From Diogma glabrata (Eukaryota; Arthropoda; Insecta; Diptera; Cylindrotomidae): 64,000 bases of DNA. This document shows, piece by piece, positions 11,722 to 22,284 of this stretch (positions within the stretch are counted from its first letter, which is position 1; every line of letters begins with the position of its first letter). Below the pieces are notes generated by a model that saw only the letters and a program-made list of their open reading frames with translations, made no database searches and was not told the DNA's origin. The stretch covers positions 189,773,897 through 189,837,896 of the forward strand of contig OY856188.1 in the NCBI GenBank assembly GCA_963693315.1. Direction: 5' to 3'. Both the position numbers and the translations under genes were made by a program.

Positions 11722-12347
11722 TATTTTTTGTATGGCATAGTCTCCCGTGTATAGCCTGTGTGTGGTGCAACTAGTAACTAAGTCTTACAGATCAAAATTA
11801 TTTAATCTAGAAATGGTCCAAATTGAAATTTCATTTCTAACAATAAACTTTTCCAAAGCCAACTAATCCAAATAATCAAAACCGTACTAGAAACAATAAT
11901 CATCACCCAATATTATCATTTTTTTCGTAGACAAAATTTCCCGTGTAACTCGTGTGCTGTTCGAATAGTAATTAAATTTTTCAGATCGAAATAATATAAT
12001 CTAATTAGCTTAAATTGCAATTTTATTTCCAACAATAAACATTATCAGTTAACAAATTAAATTTTAACAAAATCGTGCAACAATCGTACATGACATAATT
12101 TACCGTGTAGTCCGTGTATGTTGCGAATAGAAATTAAAAACAACCGTGCTACGTGTATCACCCGTGCCACACCCGTGTGGTTGCCCGTGCCACACCCGTG
12201 TGACTACCCGTGCCGCACCCGTGTGACTACCCGTGCAACACCCGTGTGACTACCCGTGTGACTACCCATGTGACACCCGTGTGACACCCGTTTAAAACAC
12301 CCGTGTGACACCCGTGTAACACCCGTGTGGTGCGGTTAGTGTCTCTC
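11722..12347 (-). repeat. Right arm of Foldback-like element with 11-bp minisatellite
   Basis: The inverted counterpart of the left arm. CCCGTGTA-type anchors are seen at 11744, 11940 and 12102. From about 12150 to 12330 the sequence collapses into tandem copies of roughly ACCCGTGTGAC. It ends GGTTAGTGTCTCTC at 12347. Short repeats at the outer end grading into longer ones resemble the organisation described for Drosophila Foldback arms. Confidence 0.75.
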
Positions 12348-12356
12348 ATTAATATT
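12348..12356 (+). repeat. 9-bp target-site duplication, right copy
   Basis: ATTAATATT, identical to 5724-5732, directly abuts the right end of the element. Confidence 0.8.
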
Positions 12357-13044
12357 ATACTAACCTCATGCATGCCACTCTCACTCATTGTGTTCAACAA
12401 CAAATCCCTCAAGAAATAATAAAAAAATGTTCTTTTGTTTTTGTTTCAGTTTTTATTTTTGAGTTTTTGTTTTTTTTCGCAAAAATTTTAATAAAAACAA
12501 AACAAAGTTGATTCATTATTCTTTTGAATTAAGAAATATTTTCTTTGGAAATTTGGGCAAATTGGAAATTTTTTGGTTCCAATAAATATATATTGATTAC
12601 ACGTTTACAAAAGTTTTCCTAAACTTATAGATATTTGTATTTTTTAAGGTGTAAAATTTGTTTGACAATTTTTGATTATAAATTATGTGTGGTGGTATTG
12701 TAGGTGTGTCGTAGTTAGAACGTTAATTTGCTCTTTGGTGGATTTAATGTGTTATTAAAAGTAGTTTTTACCAACTTAAATAAAACTGTTCAGAAATTGC
12801 ATTGATAAAGTCGTTTCGGTTAATGTATTTAATTTGTTTTGATAATGTTTTTGAATTATTCTGTATCAACTTAAATTTTTTATTTAAACTAATCTGACAC
12901 ATCTAATTCTATTTGAACACAAGACTGTCTGACACCGAAATCTACCTATTTCTAGCGGATATACCTGCCGCTTGGACTTTTATAAGTTAAAATAGATTGA
13001 AATAGATTGGTTTAATAATTTTGTACGTGTTAGATAAACAAAAC
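12357..13044. other. AT-rich, no recognised feature
   Basis: T-rich low-complexity DNA between the Foldback-like element and the FamD repeats. No supported gene or repeat. Confidence 0.4.
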
Positions 13045-14310
13045 CACATAGCTTCTAATCCCGGCTTATGATCTATGGAAACTTGGTATATAAGGTTTTA
13101 GTACTGTTTCCAATATTTCCGCATACCAACGTCCGGTTAAAAAGTTTTTTTTTCAGGTGTTTATCCCTACTGTAGTAGTAACATGAGTAGCATTTAGAAA
13201 CTTTAAAGTAACATGAGAAAGATTTTATCAGCTTTTGGAGTACATTGGATAAAGGGTTGGGGGTCCACCATACAACAAGTGGTTTTTCCACTGTTTTTTA
13301 TGTTTGTTGGGAGCATACAGCATTCGTTCGTGAATGAACTTTGATGACACTTTGGAAAAAGGTGCGAATGTGTATGGCAAGGAACTGATTGATTTTTGAG
13401 CGATAGTGAACAAAGTGATGGGGGGTCCCCCGAGCACCTATTTTTTGGAAAGCTCAATAACATCTGTACCTGATAATTGAATTAGATGAAACTTGGTACA
13501 TGAGCATTTAGTACGGTTCACAACAGTTCTGCATCCAAACTTCCGGTTTTTACTTCCGGTAAAAATTTTGTTTTGTAATTTTTGAAGTTTTTTCAGTGTC
13601 TTTATGCACACTACAGCCTACAATAGTGAAGTGATTATGATGAAACCTATGGAAAACGTTTCAATTAGTGTGAGAAAATAGTTATCATCTTTTGGAACAT
13701 ATTGATTAAAGTGGCGGGGGCCTACCATATAACTGCTGACTTTTCACACTTTGAAGTTTGTTAGGTTGCTGGGAGCATACAGACTTCATTCATTAATCAA
13801 ATTTTTAGATTTAAATGACAAAGAACTGATTAGTTTTTGGACAATATTGGGATAAGTGGTGGGGAGCCTCCCGAACACGGGATGTTTAGTGTTTCAATAT
13901 TTGTTGGGAGCATACAACATTCGTGCGTGAATGAATTTTGATGACACTTTGGAAGAGGATGCAAATATGTATGGCAAGGAACTGATTAGTTGTTGAGCGA
14001 TGGTGATCAAAGTGTTAGCTCCTGTTTTTTTGGAAGCTTAATAACATCTGTATCTGATAATCGAATTTAATGAAACATGGTACATAAACATTTAGTACGG
14101 TTCACAACAGTTCTGCATCTCAACTTCCGGTTTGTCATTTCCGGTTAATTTTTTTTTTACTTTTTCTCATATAACAGAATTTATGATTGTTGGGATAACT
14201 GCTCTCTTTATTATTTTTATAATTAGAACTACGCGAAATCTACAACATTGGTTAGCTTTTATTTAAAGTATTTGATGGATATTAGCTCATTATATATCCA
14301 GAACACTATT
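13045..14310 (+). repeat. FamD dispersed repeat, tandem units
   Basis: Two to three imperfect tandem units of a family also seen at 16380-16460, 41786-42320 and 44262-44700. Diagnostic words are GAAACTTGGTACATAA, CAACAGTTCTGCATC, TTGTTGGGAGCATACA and GGCAAGGAACTGATT. The 3' part shared with 44550-44690 contains AACTACGCGAAATCTA and ends near TATATCCAGAACA. Short open frames on either strand are shadows of the repeat and overlap each other. I cannot assign a superfamily: no terminal inverted repeats, poly(A) or domain are visible. Confidence 0.65.
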
Positions 14311-15331
14311 GTAATGGACCACTAATCTAAAGAAATCCGATATCTTGTCCTATTAGGCTTAAATTAGCATATATTTTTAATCAAGTGTTTCTTTTACATA
14401 GCCTAATCAGTCAAATTGGCATCTAATTTTCCTGTCGCATTCATGTATTTACCAATATAAAACATGATCAGCTGTTTGGTAAATAAGAAAAAAAAATTGA
14501 TCTATTTTTCAGCTGTTTTTAACAGTTTTCCTGTTTTCGGTTTATTTTATTTAATTACTAAGATCGTTTTTGGTTAAATAAATGAGTCGATGATAATAAA
14601 TGTAAACGCCCCCTTTATAATTAATTTAAATTCGGAAATTGTCTATATCAAATCTATCTGCTTTTCTTTACAAGTAAAGTGGATCAAGAAATGAAAAAGT
14701 GATTTATTAAGGGGATGAAAGAAGATTATGGGTGTGATCCTTGGATATCTGGTTTCCTGTTTTTGATATAATCGATCGTTTCTAATTATGATTGTATTAG
14801 AGCGAATCTAAAATTGACAAGAAGAAATAAGCATCAGCAGTGAGACTTGCATATGTTTTCTTTCACGTTTAATTAATTTTAATAACATATATATAATAGC
14901 TAAAATTTTTGTTCAGTTAGTTATTAATTGATTTTTAATAAATTTTGTCAATTTTAATTGATTGTGATTCGGGTCAGTCACTCTTTGAGTTGGCTTTTTT
15001 TTAATCAAATAACTTCAACTTTTGATTTTGTAAAAAAAATATATAAGAAATTAATTAAGTTCGGGCGGTAATGAAATAAATAATTTGTATAAATTGATAA
15101 AGTTAAGTTGTTGGAGCTCTTTAAGAGTAAAAATCATCCCTTCGGGGATTTCAAAAAGAAAAAAGTCAGACAAGTGCGAATAAAATTCGCTCTTCAAGGG
15201 TTCCGTGAATGTAAAGAAAACTATCAAAATAATTAACATAAAGTTGTGTTGTAAAGGTTGTTTATATTGCCTAACCATAGAGTATAGACACATAAAAAAT
15301 ACATGGTTCATCGTAAATATCAATAGTATAT
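14311..15331. other. AT-rich, no recognised feature
   Basis: No gene supported. The 90-codon minus-strand frame at 15051-15323 has no recognisable motif and uses the A/T-rich codons expected by chance. Confidence 0.35.
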
Positions 15332-17051
15332 GGGTGATTCTGTTTTAACTGTTAATTTTTTATTAAAAATTATTCGATTCTATAATTGAATTTTTTTTTA
15401 TTTTTTCATGCATATTATTACTCTATTTTATTGTAAAAATCAAAGTTCGAGAGGATTTTGCTACAACTTTAGACAATTTTATTAATAATTAATATATTTA
15501 TATTATTTTTTTACATGGTACTGAAAGCCACGGTACTGATATTTTAAATTTAATTAGCAACTGTAATTATTTGGTTATCAGTGTGATAATATCCAATTTT
15601 TGATAATATCCAATTACAATATTATTTAAGTTAGTAGTAAGGACAAAAATCGATTATTTATGATAAAAAAAAATCAATAATTAATTAAGTTTACCAATAG
15701 CACGGTACTGACAAGTAAATTTATGACATACCTCTTTGGAAATTGATTTTTAAAATGACACAAAATTGTTGCATTATTGACTATTCCATCAGCATTATGT
15801 TTGTAAACATTACTCAGGTGACGTACTTTCAATATGGCTAACTATTTGTTTCAATAATCTCGAGGTAGATGGCACACGCGTCATACAAATTCAAATTCAA
15901 AAATTCGCTTAAATCTATGGACAAAGGTTATTAAATCAGAATTCAATGTTGAATAGCAATAGACCGGGAGGCGTCGTTGCATTTTGGTTAGTGATTTGAT
16001 GCCGATTGAATTTAATTTTTACAGATAGATTAATTATTTGTGAAGTAGAAAATAAGAGTCAGCCGTCAGACTTGCGGTGGGTGTGGTTGTGGGGGAGTTT
16101 TAAACTGGTAGAAAAAACGAATTCCAAAAGCAATTTGATGCCGCTTTATTTTAAAGTGTAAGATGCATGTTTACACCATAACAATTGAAAAAAAGTAATC
16201 TGCTGATTGGCGGATGGGGGATTATAGGTCAGCTCCTCGTATACATCAGTATAAAAATGCAATATAGTCAAGACCTTTCTGCATAGGATCTTGATGAAAC
16301 TTTGGTAAATGATCCAGGTTCACTTGAAAATGGAAGGTCTAAATTCATTTTAAATTTGAACAAAATGGCGGGGGGGTCTCCCGAACACCTCTAAGTTTAA
16401 ATCTTCAATAACTTCAAATCCCGACTTATGATCTTATGGAAACTTGGTATATAAAGTTTTAGTACCTATAATCCCCCATCCGCCAATCAGCTGATCACTT
16501 TTTTTTGAATTGTTATGGTGTAAACATGCATCATACAAATTTTGAAGCGGCATCAAATTACTTTTGGAATTTGTTTTTTTTACCAGTTTAAGTCTCCCAC
16601 AACCACACCCGCCACTACTTTGGCAGCTGACCGCCAGATTTATCATCAGCTGGAGTTAATTAATTAAAATAAATAAAGATCATCCGGCATCAAATGACTT
16701 TTTCATTTGCAACGCTGCCTCCCGGTCTAGAATCAATATATTGAAAAAACATTTGACAATTTTTTTAAGTTTGATTATAGACATTAAGATTGATAGGTTC
16801 ATCATTTATTGTGAAAAAAAAATAATGAATTTATAGGTGAATTCTAGAAATGGACATAACACGGTACTGAAATTTAAGTGATACACTGTTAGTTTTTGCT
16901 GGACTGGAAATTATATTTCACAGAAAAAGTGATGAAATATGTTAGTGAGGATCGTATTAATAGAAAAATTTTAGGCATACAATATTATGGAATGACTAGT
17001 GAGAGTAAACAGTACAAGATATTAATAATCACTGTTAGAATAGAATCACCC
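15332..17051. mobile_element. Inverted-repeat DNA element, 1,720 bp with nested insertion
   Basis: The ends GGGTGATTCTGTTTTAAC (left) and, as reverse complement of the right, GGGTGATTCTATTCTAAC match almost perfectly and are flanked by ATAT on both sides. Internally the word ACGGTACTGA recurs near 15530, 15706 and 16861. Removing the nested element at 15962-16727 leaves a host of roughly 950 bp with no coding frame, as expected of a non-autonomous DNA transposon. Superfamily unassigned. Confidence 0.65.
15962..16727. mobile_element. TA-flanked foldback MITE, 766 bp, nested
   Basis: The termini GACCGGGAGGCGTCGTTGCA and GACCGGGAGGCAGCGTTGCA (right end reverse-complemented) are flanked by TA on both sides (15960-15961 and 16728-16729). 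Pairing continues for roughly 270 bp into each arm, including GGCGGATGGGGGATTATAGG next to the loop. The loop, about 16231-16463, resembles FamD (GGAAACTTGGTATATAA). A TA duplication suggests Tc1/mariner-type mobilisation, but no transposase is present. Confidence 0.75.
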
Positions 17052-17090
17052 ATATGTCAATCTCATCTAAATTGATCGAAATGATATAAT

Positions 17091-17225
17091 AGTACATTAT
17101 GATGCAAGGAGTAAGGACGTAAAGCTAAGGTTTTTGGACGTATGTGGAGTTTGCGAATCGAGGCACCAGCCGAGATTTGCACCCGCATTAAGTCCAAAAT
17201 GGCTAACGTCCGTGCATCATATACT
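17091..17225. repeat. Imperfect palindrome with GC-rich cap
   Basis: Left arm (AGTACATTATGATGCA, AGGACGT, GGACGTATG) and right arm (ACGTCC, TGCATCATATACT) pair imperfectly around an apical CGAGGCACCAGCCGAG. It lies 45 bp outside the Helitron 3' terminus. Its cap resembles those at 3401, 26978 and 35576. Confidence 0.6.
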
Positions 17226-17281
17226 AATTTTTATTCGCCGAAAGCGAAATTCAAATATTTATTATTATACTAGCGGGACCT

Positions 17282-17299
17282 GGCGTGCTTTGCTACGCC
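17282..17299 (-). terminator. Helitron 3' terminal hairpin
   Basis: GGCGT and ACGCC pair around an 8-nt loop, 11 nt from the CTAG terminus at 17270-17273. In Helitrons this hairpin is thought to signal the end of rolling-circle transposition. Confidence 0.7.
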
Positions 17300-18247
17300 T
17301 ATAAATAAAGTTTGTGTGTATACATTTTGTTGACCTAGTAGCAATAATTTCAAAGAGTAGTAATGAGAAATTATTTTCTATTTTTTTTTAAATATGAATG
17401 TAAAAGGATCAGCACTCTAGTTGATCAGCAAAATATAAAAAATTAGTATTATATATAAAACAAAGGAAATATAAAAATACGCGATCAAATAGTGAGTAGT
17501 TTTCAGGTGAGTAAGGTTTCAGGTGTGTCTCTATATTGAACATTATACGGAACAAATATAGATTCAAAAATGTTCACAGTGTTCATGCCGATTAATATAC
17601 GCTTTCTTTACTGGTAGGTTATTAAAAAAGTTACAAAAAAATTGTAGTCGTGATGTCATTCAATGGCCAGCAAGGGCAGTTAGAATAGTGACAATACATT
17701 CGATGAAGGTGAATACAAACACATTTACAAATTTTAAACATACACACATTAACTTTTATAAATAGAAGATAATGATGCAAAAAGAATTAAAATTTTATTG
17801 GAGTTTTGTATTAAACTTCAAGACAGTACTACGTGTGAATTCATAGGATGAGAAATATTTCTATTTAGTCAACATTCTGAGTCATTGTAGTCATTATTGG
17901 TTGTTGCAAATCAATGCAAAACTAATTTCTGACACACAGTCAATATATTACCATAAATATACAACATTAAAGGAATATTAATTTTTTGGAGTTTAATTTG
18001 TGAGTGATTAGTCTTAAAGTAATTGTTGAAAGTAATATTCCCGACAATAAGTAATTATTGTCGGGTCGGGATTGAACTTATACGGACGGACGTTGTCCTG
18101 CATGATATTTAAAGCGATTAGGATATTAAACAAAGTATGAAATGAAAGACAAATAATATAATAATTTCATTATTCTTTATTTTGAAATAACATCAATTTT
18201 TCTAAAAACAATTTGTTATAATCAATATTGTATAATCAATATTAATT

Positions 18248-19009
18248 TTATCTTAATGCAAGTTGATGAACAATATTTTTAGTCAATTCCTGAGGAGTAT
18301 AAATGAATAAATTTGATGGTTTTCCAACGCGAAAACACGCCACATATAATTGGCCATGTGAAAAGATCGGATTTTCTAGATCCAACCCACAAATCGACAT
18401 TATTTGACCTTGGGACTTATTAATAGTCATGGCAAACTCCAAGCGAATTGGAAATTGCAGACGTCTGAACGGAATGGGTGAGTCTGAAGGGATCATTTGG
18501 ATTTGTGGCAGAAGAACAACTCCACCTTCAAATTAGCCGTTCAAAATTGTAGCTCCAAGAGCATTGCCCAAAGTTTTTTTTATGACTAATCTTGTACCGT
18601 TGCATAGCTTAGGTGGATTTAAATTCCGAAGCAAAATGATAAGTGAGCCAATTTTTAATCTCAAGTTATGTGGTGGCATTCCTGGTAAATCCAGCGAATT
18701 AAAAAGTTCAACAGGATAGTTGGCTGCTTCGTCAGGATCGGTAACAGTGTCGATCGATTTGAACAATATCTTATTGCCGGGTAATGACTGTTGTATTCTG
18801 AAGTTAATAGCGTCAACATATATATTTTTTGCGGCTAAAATAGCTCGTTCACGAAGCCACGCATGATTAATATAATTAGAAGCTCTGTCTGCCGGGTTGA
18901 TTTGTAAATCTAAACCATTCAGGGCATCACCGAAACATATACAAAAAAAAGTAGGGTCCGCGTCGGACCAGACGGTGGAAGTTATACTTCTTTGGCCATT
19001 CGCTCGCAC
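18248..19009 (-). pseudogene. Helitron PIF1-like helicase, C-terminal part
   Basis: One frame runs through the whole stretch with a single in-frame stop (TAA at 18533-18535). Upstream of it are NHAWLRERAILAAKN, LPGMPPHNLRLKIGSLIILL and NGTRLVIKK. Downstream are RRLQFPIRLEFAMTINKSQG, a classic superfamily 1 motif-V/VI-type helicase segment, and FSHGQLYVACFRVGKPSNLF. The family has S where this copy has F in VAC(S/F)RVG. The N-terminal helicase motifs, including the Walker A loop, and the Rep domain are missing, so this is roughly the last 250 residues of a far longer RepHel protein. It ends LTKNIVHQLALR, as usual for insect copies. The one stop and the missing N-terminus make it non-functional. 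Confidence 0.85.
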
Positions 19010-19286
19010 ACACGCACACAGACAGACAGAAAGGATACATTAAAAAAAATAACTAAAAAAAACAAAAATATTATTCAAAAAAAAAATGTTATTTAAGAAA
19101 AAAAATATTGTTCCAAAGAAAAAAATATTATACAAAAAAAAAATATTAATCAAAACAAAAATATAAAAAAAAAACATATTATTCAAAAAATAAATAAAAA
19201 AAATATTTTATTCAAAAAAAAAATTGTTATTCAAAAAGTATAAGAACGTATAATTATTAGTTACTAGAAGGTACACCCGCACGGCG
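19010..19286. repeat. A-rich simple sequence inside Helitron
   Basis: After a short CACACA/GACAGA tract the plus strand is a succession of A runs broken by ATATTATTC words, a decayed A-rich low-complexity tract. The target CGGCG of the Transib-like insertion is at 19282-19286. Confidence 0.5.
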
Positions 19287-20098
19287 CACAGTGGGATTTG
19301 TTCATACAATGTTTGGCAAAAAATATAAGGAGTGCTCGTAGAATGTTGAAATTTTGCTCTGAGCCTTTGGATAGCTCAATTAAGAAAAATATAAAGTTTC
19401 ATCAAAATTGGTCACGCCCACTACCCCACCGCCCATAGAACCCAAAATTTATTTTTGGCCCAAAGTTTTTGAAATTTGGCACAGAGCCTTTTATTACCTC
19501 AATTAAGAATAAAATAAAGTTTCATAAAAATTGGCCACGCCCACTACCCACCGCCCATAGAACCCAAAATTTTATGATTTTATGATTTTATAAATTTTAT
19601 GATTTTATAAAAGATTATTAATTATTTAAACTTTTTTTTTTTTTAATTGATAGTATGGAGTCTTACCTTTCATTTTATTATAGCGGGAGCACCTAGCACG
19701 ACCTAGCAACCTTTTTTTTCTTCCAAGGAAGTTTGCAATCACGGCATATTATAGAACAAATTTTATTCTATCATATCTTTTAAACCATATGAGCGATCTT
19801 TATAATTTTTTTTTTAAATACGCAGAAAAGGCTATATTTGAAAATAATCACTATTTAAATTAGAGCAATAAAGTTATCTTACGTACAAACACTATAGAAG
19901 TGCGTAGACAATTTTCAATATTTTGGACCAAAATTTATATGTGACTTTACTTCATTATTTCAAAGACAAATAAACGTTTTTTTAGGATTCAATTTATGGA
20001 TTCTTCATACTGAATCAATTTTCTACAAAACTGCATCATTACATTTTTAAATTTTATGTGTCGAAAAAATTACTTATTGCACAAAAAATCCCACTGTG
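19287..20098. mobile_element. Non-autonomous Transib-like element, 812 bp
   Basis: The left end CACAGTGGGATTTGTTCATA and the reverse-complemented right end CACAGTGGGATTTTTTGTGC share their first 13 bases. The 5-bp duplication CGGCG flanks both sides (19282-19286, 20099-20103). Transib elements are known for CACNRTG termini and CGNCG-type duplications, so both criteria fit. No transposase is present. Inside is a tandem duplication of about 123 bp (anchor GAGCCTTT at 19361 and 19484) containing CACGCCCACTACC. It is inserted in the Helitron. Confidence 0.8.
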
Positions 20099-20103
20099 CG
20101 GCG

Positions 20104-21510
20104 ATGCCCGTGCTTCCCAGATAAAGTGGTTGAAAACTGTTTTTTTTGAGTAAATTCTCCTATAGTTTTTTTTAATGTCATTTAATTTAACTTATTTTAT
20201 TAGTAAAATATAAAAAGTTTGAAAAAAATGTAATGCCAAGTCAGCAAAAGCCATTAAGTAAATGTCTCTAAATCTATAGATAAATTTACATATTAAATGT
20301 ATGCTAAAATTAAAACACATTGACAGACAAATAATAATTAAATAATTTTTATAAATGTAGATTGCAAAAGATTAGGGTTAGAAAAAAGTTAAAATTTTAT
20401 TCCAAAGATTTTATTCAAATAATTCAATTTGTCACATACAATTAGGTGAGCGTAAATATATTTGTTTATTGGATGTCACAATTGTCAATTACTTACTCCG
20501 ACACCACCGTACTCGTCATACAAAATTGGTACACTGGTTCATTGCTATTGGTTTAGCGTCCTATTTCATGTAGACTTATAATCATTTATCAATCCAGAAA
20601 TTTTGCTGTTCTGAAGAGGGTCGTATTGCAATTTGCAAATATATTTTATCGATTGTCTGCAATACTCTACTACATTGATGCATACGCCGGCCGGTTAAAG
20701 AATACCACCATTTTTAGTGAATACTTTCGTTTAATGGGTTTTATCGCTTTATGGTCAACGTCTTATTTCGACATTCCTTCCCACAACTTAAAACAAAAAT
20801 TGGAAAAAATAATAATAAGACTAATTTCATTTGTAAATTCAGACTTATATATTATTATTAAAACAGTCAAATCACACCATTTGTTAACATATTTGCATAT
20901 ATTTTATAGATCCCTTGCAATAACAATAATAGTTTTGAAAGTAATGGAGAAGCATATTTCACTCAATAAGTAAAACACTTTAAACCTGTAGCTTTGATAT
21001 TGTTCATAATCTTTTTCTTCGGTACTAAGGTTCCAAAGCAAATTCTTGGTTAATCAATGTTTCTAAGAAGAGGAAAAGAAACGTCAATTTCCAATTTTTG
21101 GAACATGTGAGGGCAGTTCTGCTAATGCAAGCAGGTTTGTTTAATCATATATATAAGCAATGCTTATATGTATCGTATTGGTGCTAATGCATAGAAATAT
21201 GTACATATTTTATATAATTGCAAACCATAAGAACATATTTGTTGTAAATTAGAAATATGTATTTGTTAAAAAATAATTTAACATAATTTTCATATAAATG
21301 TACATATTTGTTTGTCACATTATACATTAACTATTCCTTTTAATGATAATTCCGAAAAGTGAAAAAAAAAATTGATCAAAGATAACTAAGCGAATAATGT
21401 TTTATTATTATAAAATATGATTGATTTAGTAATTTCGTCTTTATTACCATACAGCATAAGGTTGATTTACTAATTTCGTCTTTGACCATGCAGCATAAAG
21501 GTTAAAATAC
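20104..21510. other. Helitron interior, no recognised coding
   Basis: AT-rich. The 115-codon open frame at 20626-20973 lacks recognisable motifs. A two-copy tandem of about 48 bp lies near 21420-21500 (TTTACTAATTTCGTCTTT repeated). Confidence 0.35.
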
Positions 21511-21559
21511 AACTTAAAAAAGCGTGACGCGGTTTCTCGATTAACACCCCATCAAAATA

Positions 21560-22284
21560 TTTACAACGAGCGCAAAGAAGTATAACTTCAAAAATTCATT
21601 AAAATCGGTCCAGCTGGTTAGGAGGAGTTCAGTGACAATACCGACTGAAACGCCATCTGTTGGGCTGATTTGTGAATCTAAACGATCCTGGGCGCTACCC
21701 AAACACATACCAAAAAATTCATTAAAATCAGTCCAGCCGTTTAGTAGGAGTTCAGTGACAATACCGACTGCAGCGCCTCTGCCGGGTTGATTTATAAATT
21801 TAAACCATTCGGGGCGCCACCCAAACGCACACCAAAAAATTCATTCAAATCGGGCGAGCCGTTTAGGAGGAATTCAGTGACAATACCAACTGCAGCGCCT
21901 CTGCCGGGCTGATTTGTAAATTTTAACCATCAAGGGCGCTACCCAAACGCATACAAAAAAACACTCATTCAAATCGGTCCAGCCGTTTAGAAAGAGTTTA
22001 GTGACAATTCCAACTGCAGCGCCTCTGCCGGGCTGATTTATAAATTTAAACCATTCGAGGCGCCACCCAAACGCACTCAAAAAAATTCATTCAAATCGGT
22101 CCAGTCGTTTAGGAGGAGTTCAGTGACAATACCGACTGCAGCGCCTCTGCCGGGTCGATTTATAAATTTAAATCATTCATGGCGCCACCCAAACGCATAC
22201 AAAAAAATTCATTCAAATCGGTCTAGCCGTTTAGGAGGAGTTCAGTGACAATACCGACTGCAGCGCCTCTGCTGGGCTGATTTA
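21560..22284 (-). repeat. 123-bp tandem array near Helitron 5' end
   Basis: The anchor AGTGACAATACC falls at 21631, 21754, 21876, 22000, 22122 and 22244, a period of 122-124 bp. Each unit joins a segment found at the Helitron 5' end (TTCATTCAAATCGGTCCAGC and GTTTAGGAGGAGTTCAGTG) to a segment resembling the helicase coding sequence at 18890-18945. A further partial unit resumes at 24787 beyond the inserted element. The 68-codon minus-strand frame over these units is a by-product of the repeat. Confidence 0.8.

Larger units (their letters stand above)
5733..12347. mobile_element. Foldback-like element, 6,615 bp
   Basis: The left terminus GGGAGTGTCTAACCGCACCA is matched, in reverse complement, by the right terminus GAGAGACACTAACCGCACCA. 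The perfect duplication ATTAATATT flanks both ends. Each arm is made of tandem repeats carrying the word CACGGG (or CCCGTG on the right): about 125-bp units on the left, longer irregular units plus an 11-bp minisatellite on the right. Tandem-repeat inverted arms and a 9-bp duplication are the hallmarks of Foldback elements. The interior (about 7030-11722) holds a broken jockey element and a second inverted repeat and encodes no transposase that I can see, so the copy would be non-autonomous. Confidence 0.75.

Noticed and set aside
12227..12412. Minus-strand frame with repeated GCHTGV
   Set aside because: Translation of the 11-bp minisatellite in the Foldback-like arm.
13073..13463. Three overlapping minus-strand frames
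   Set aside because: They are shadows of the FamD repeat; the same peptides appear at 41820 and 44300 because the repeat does.
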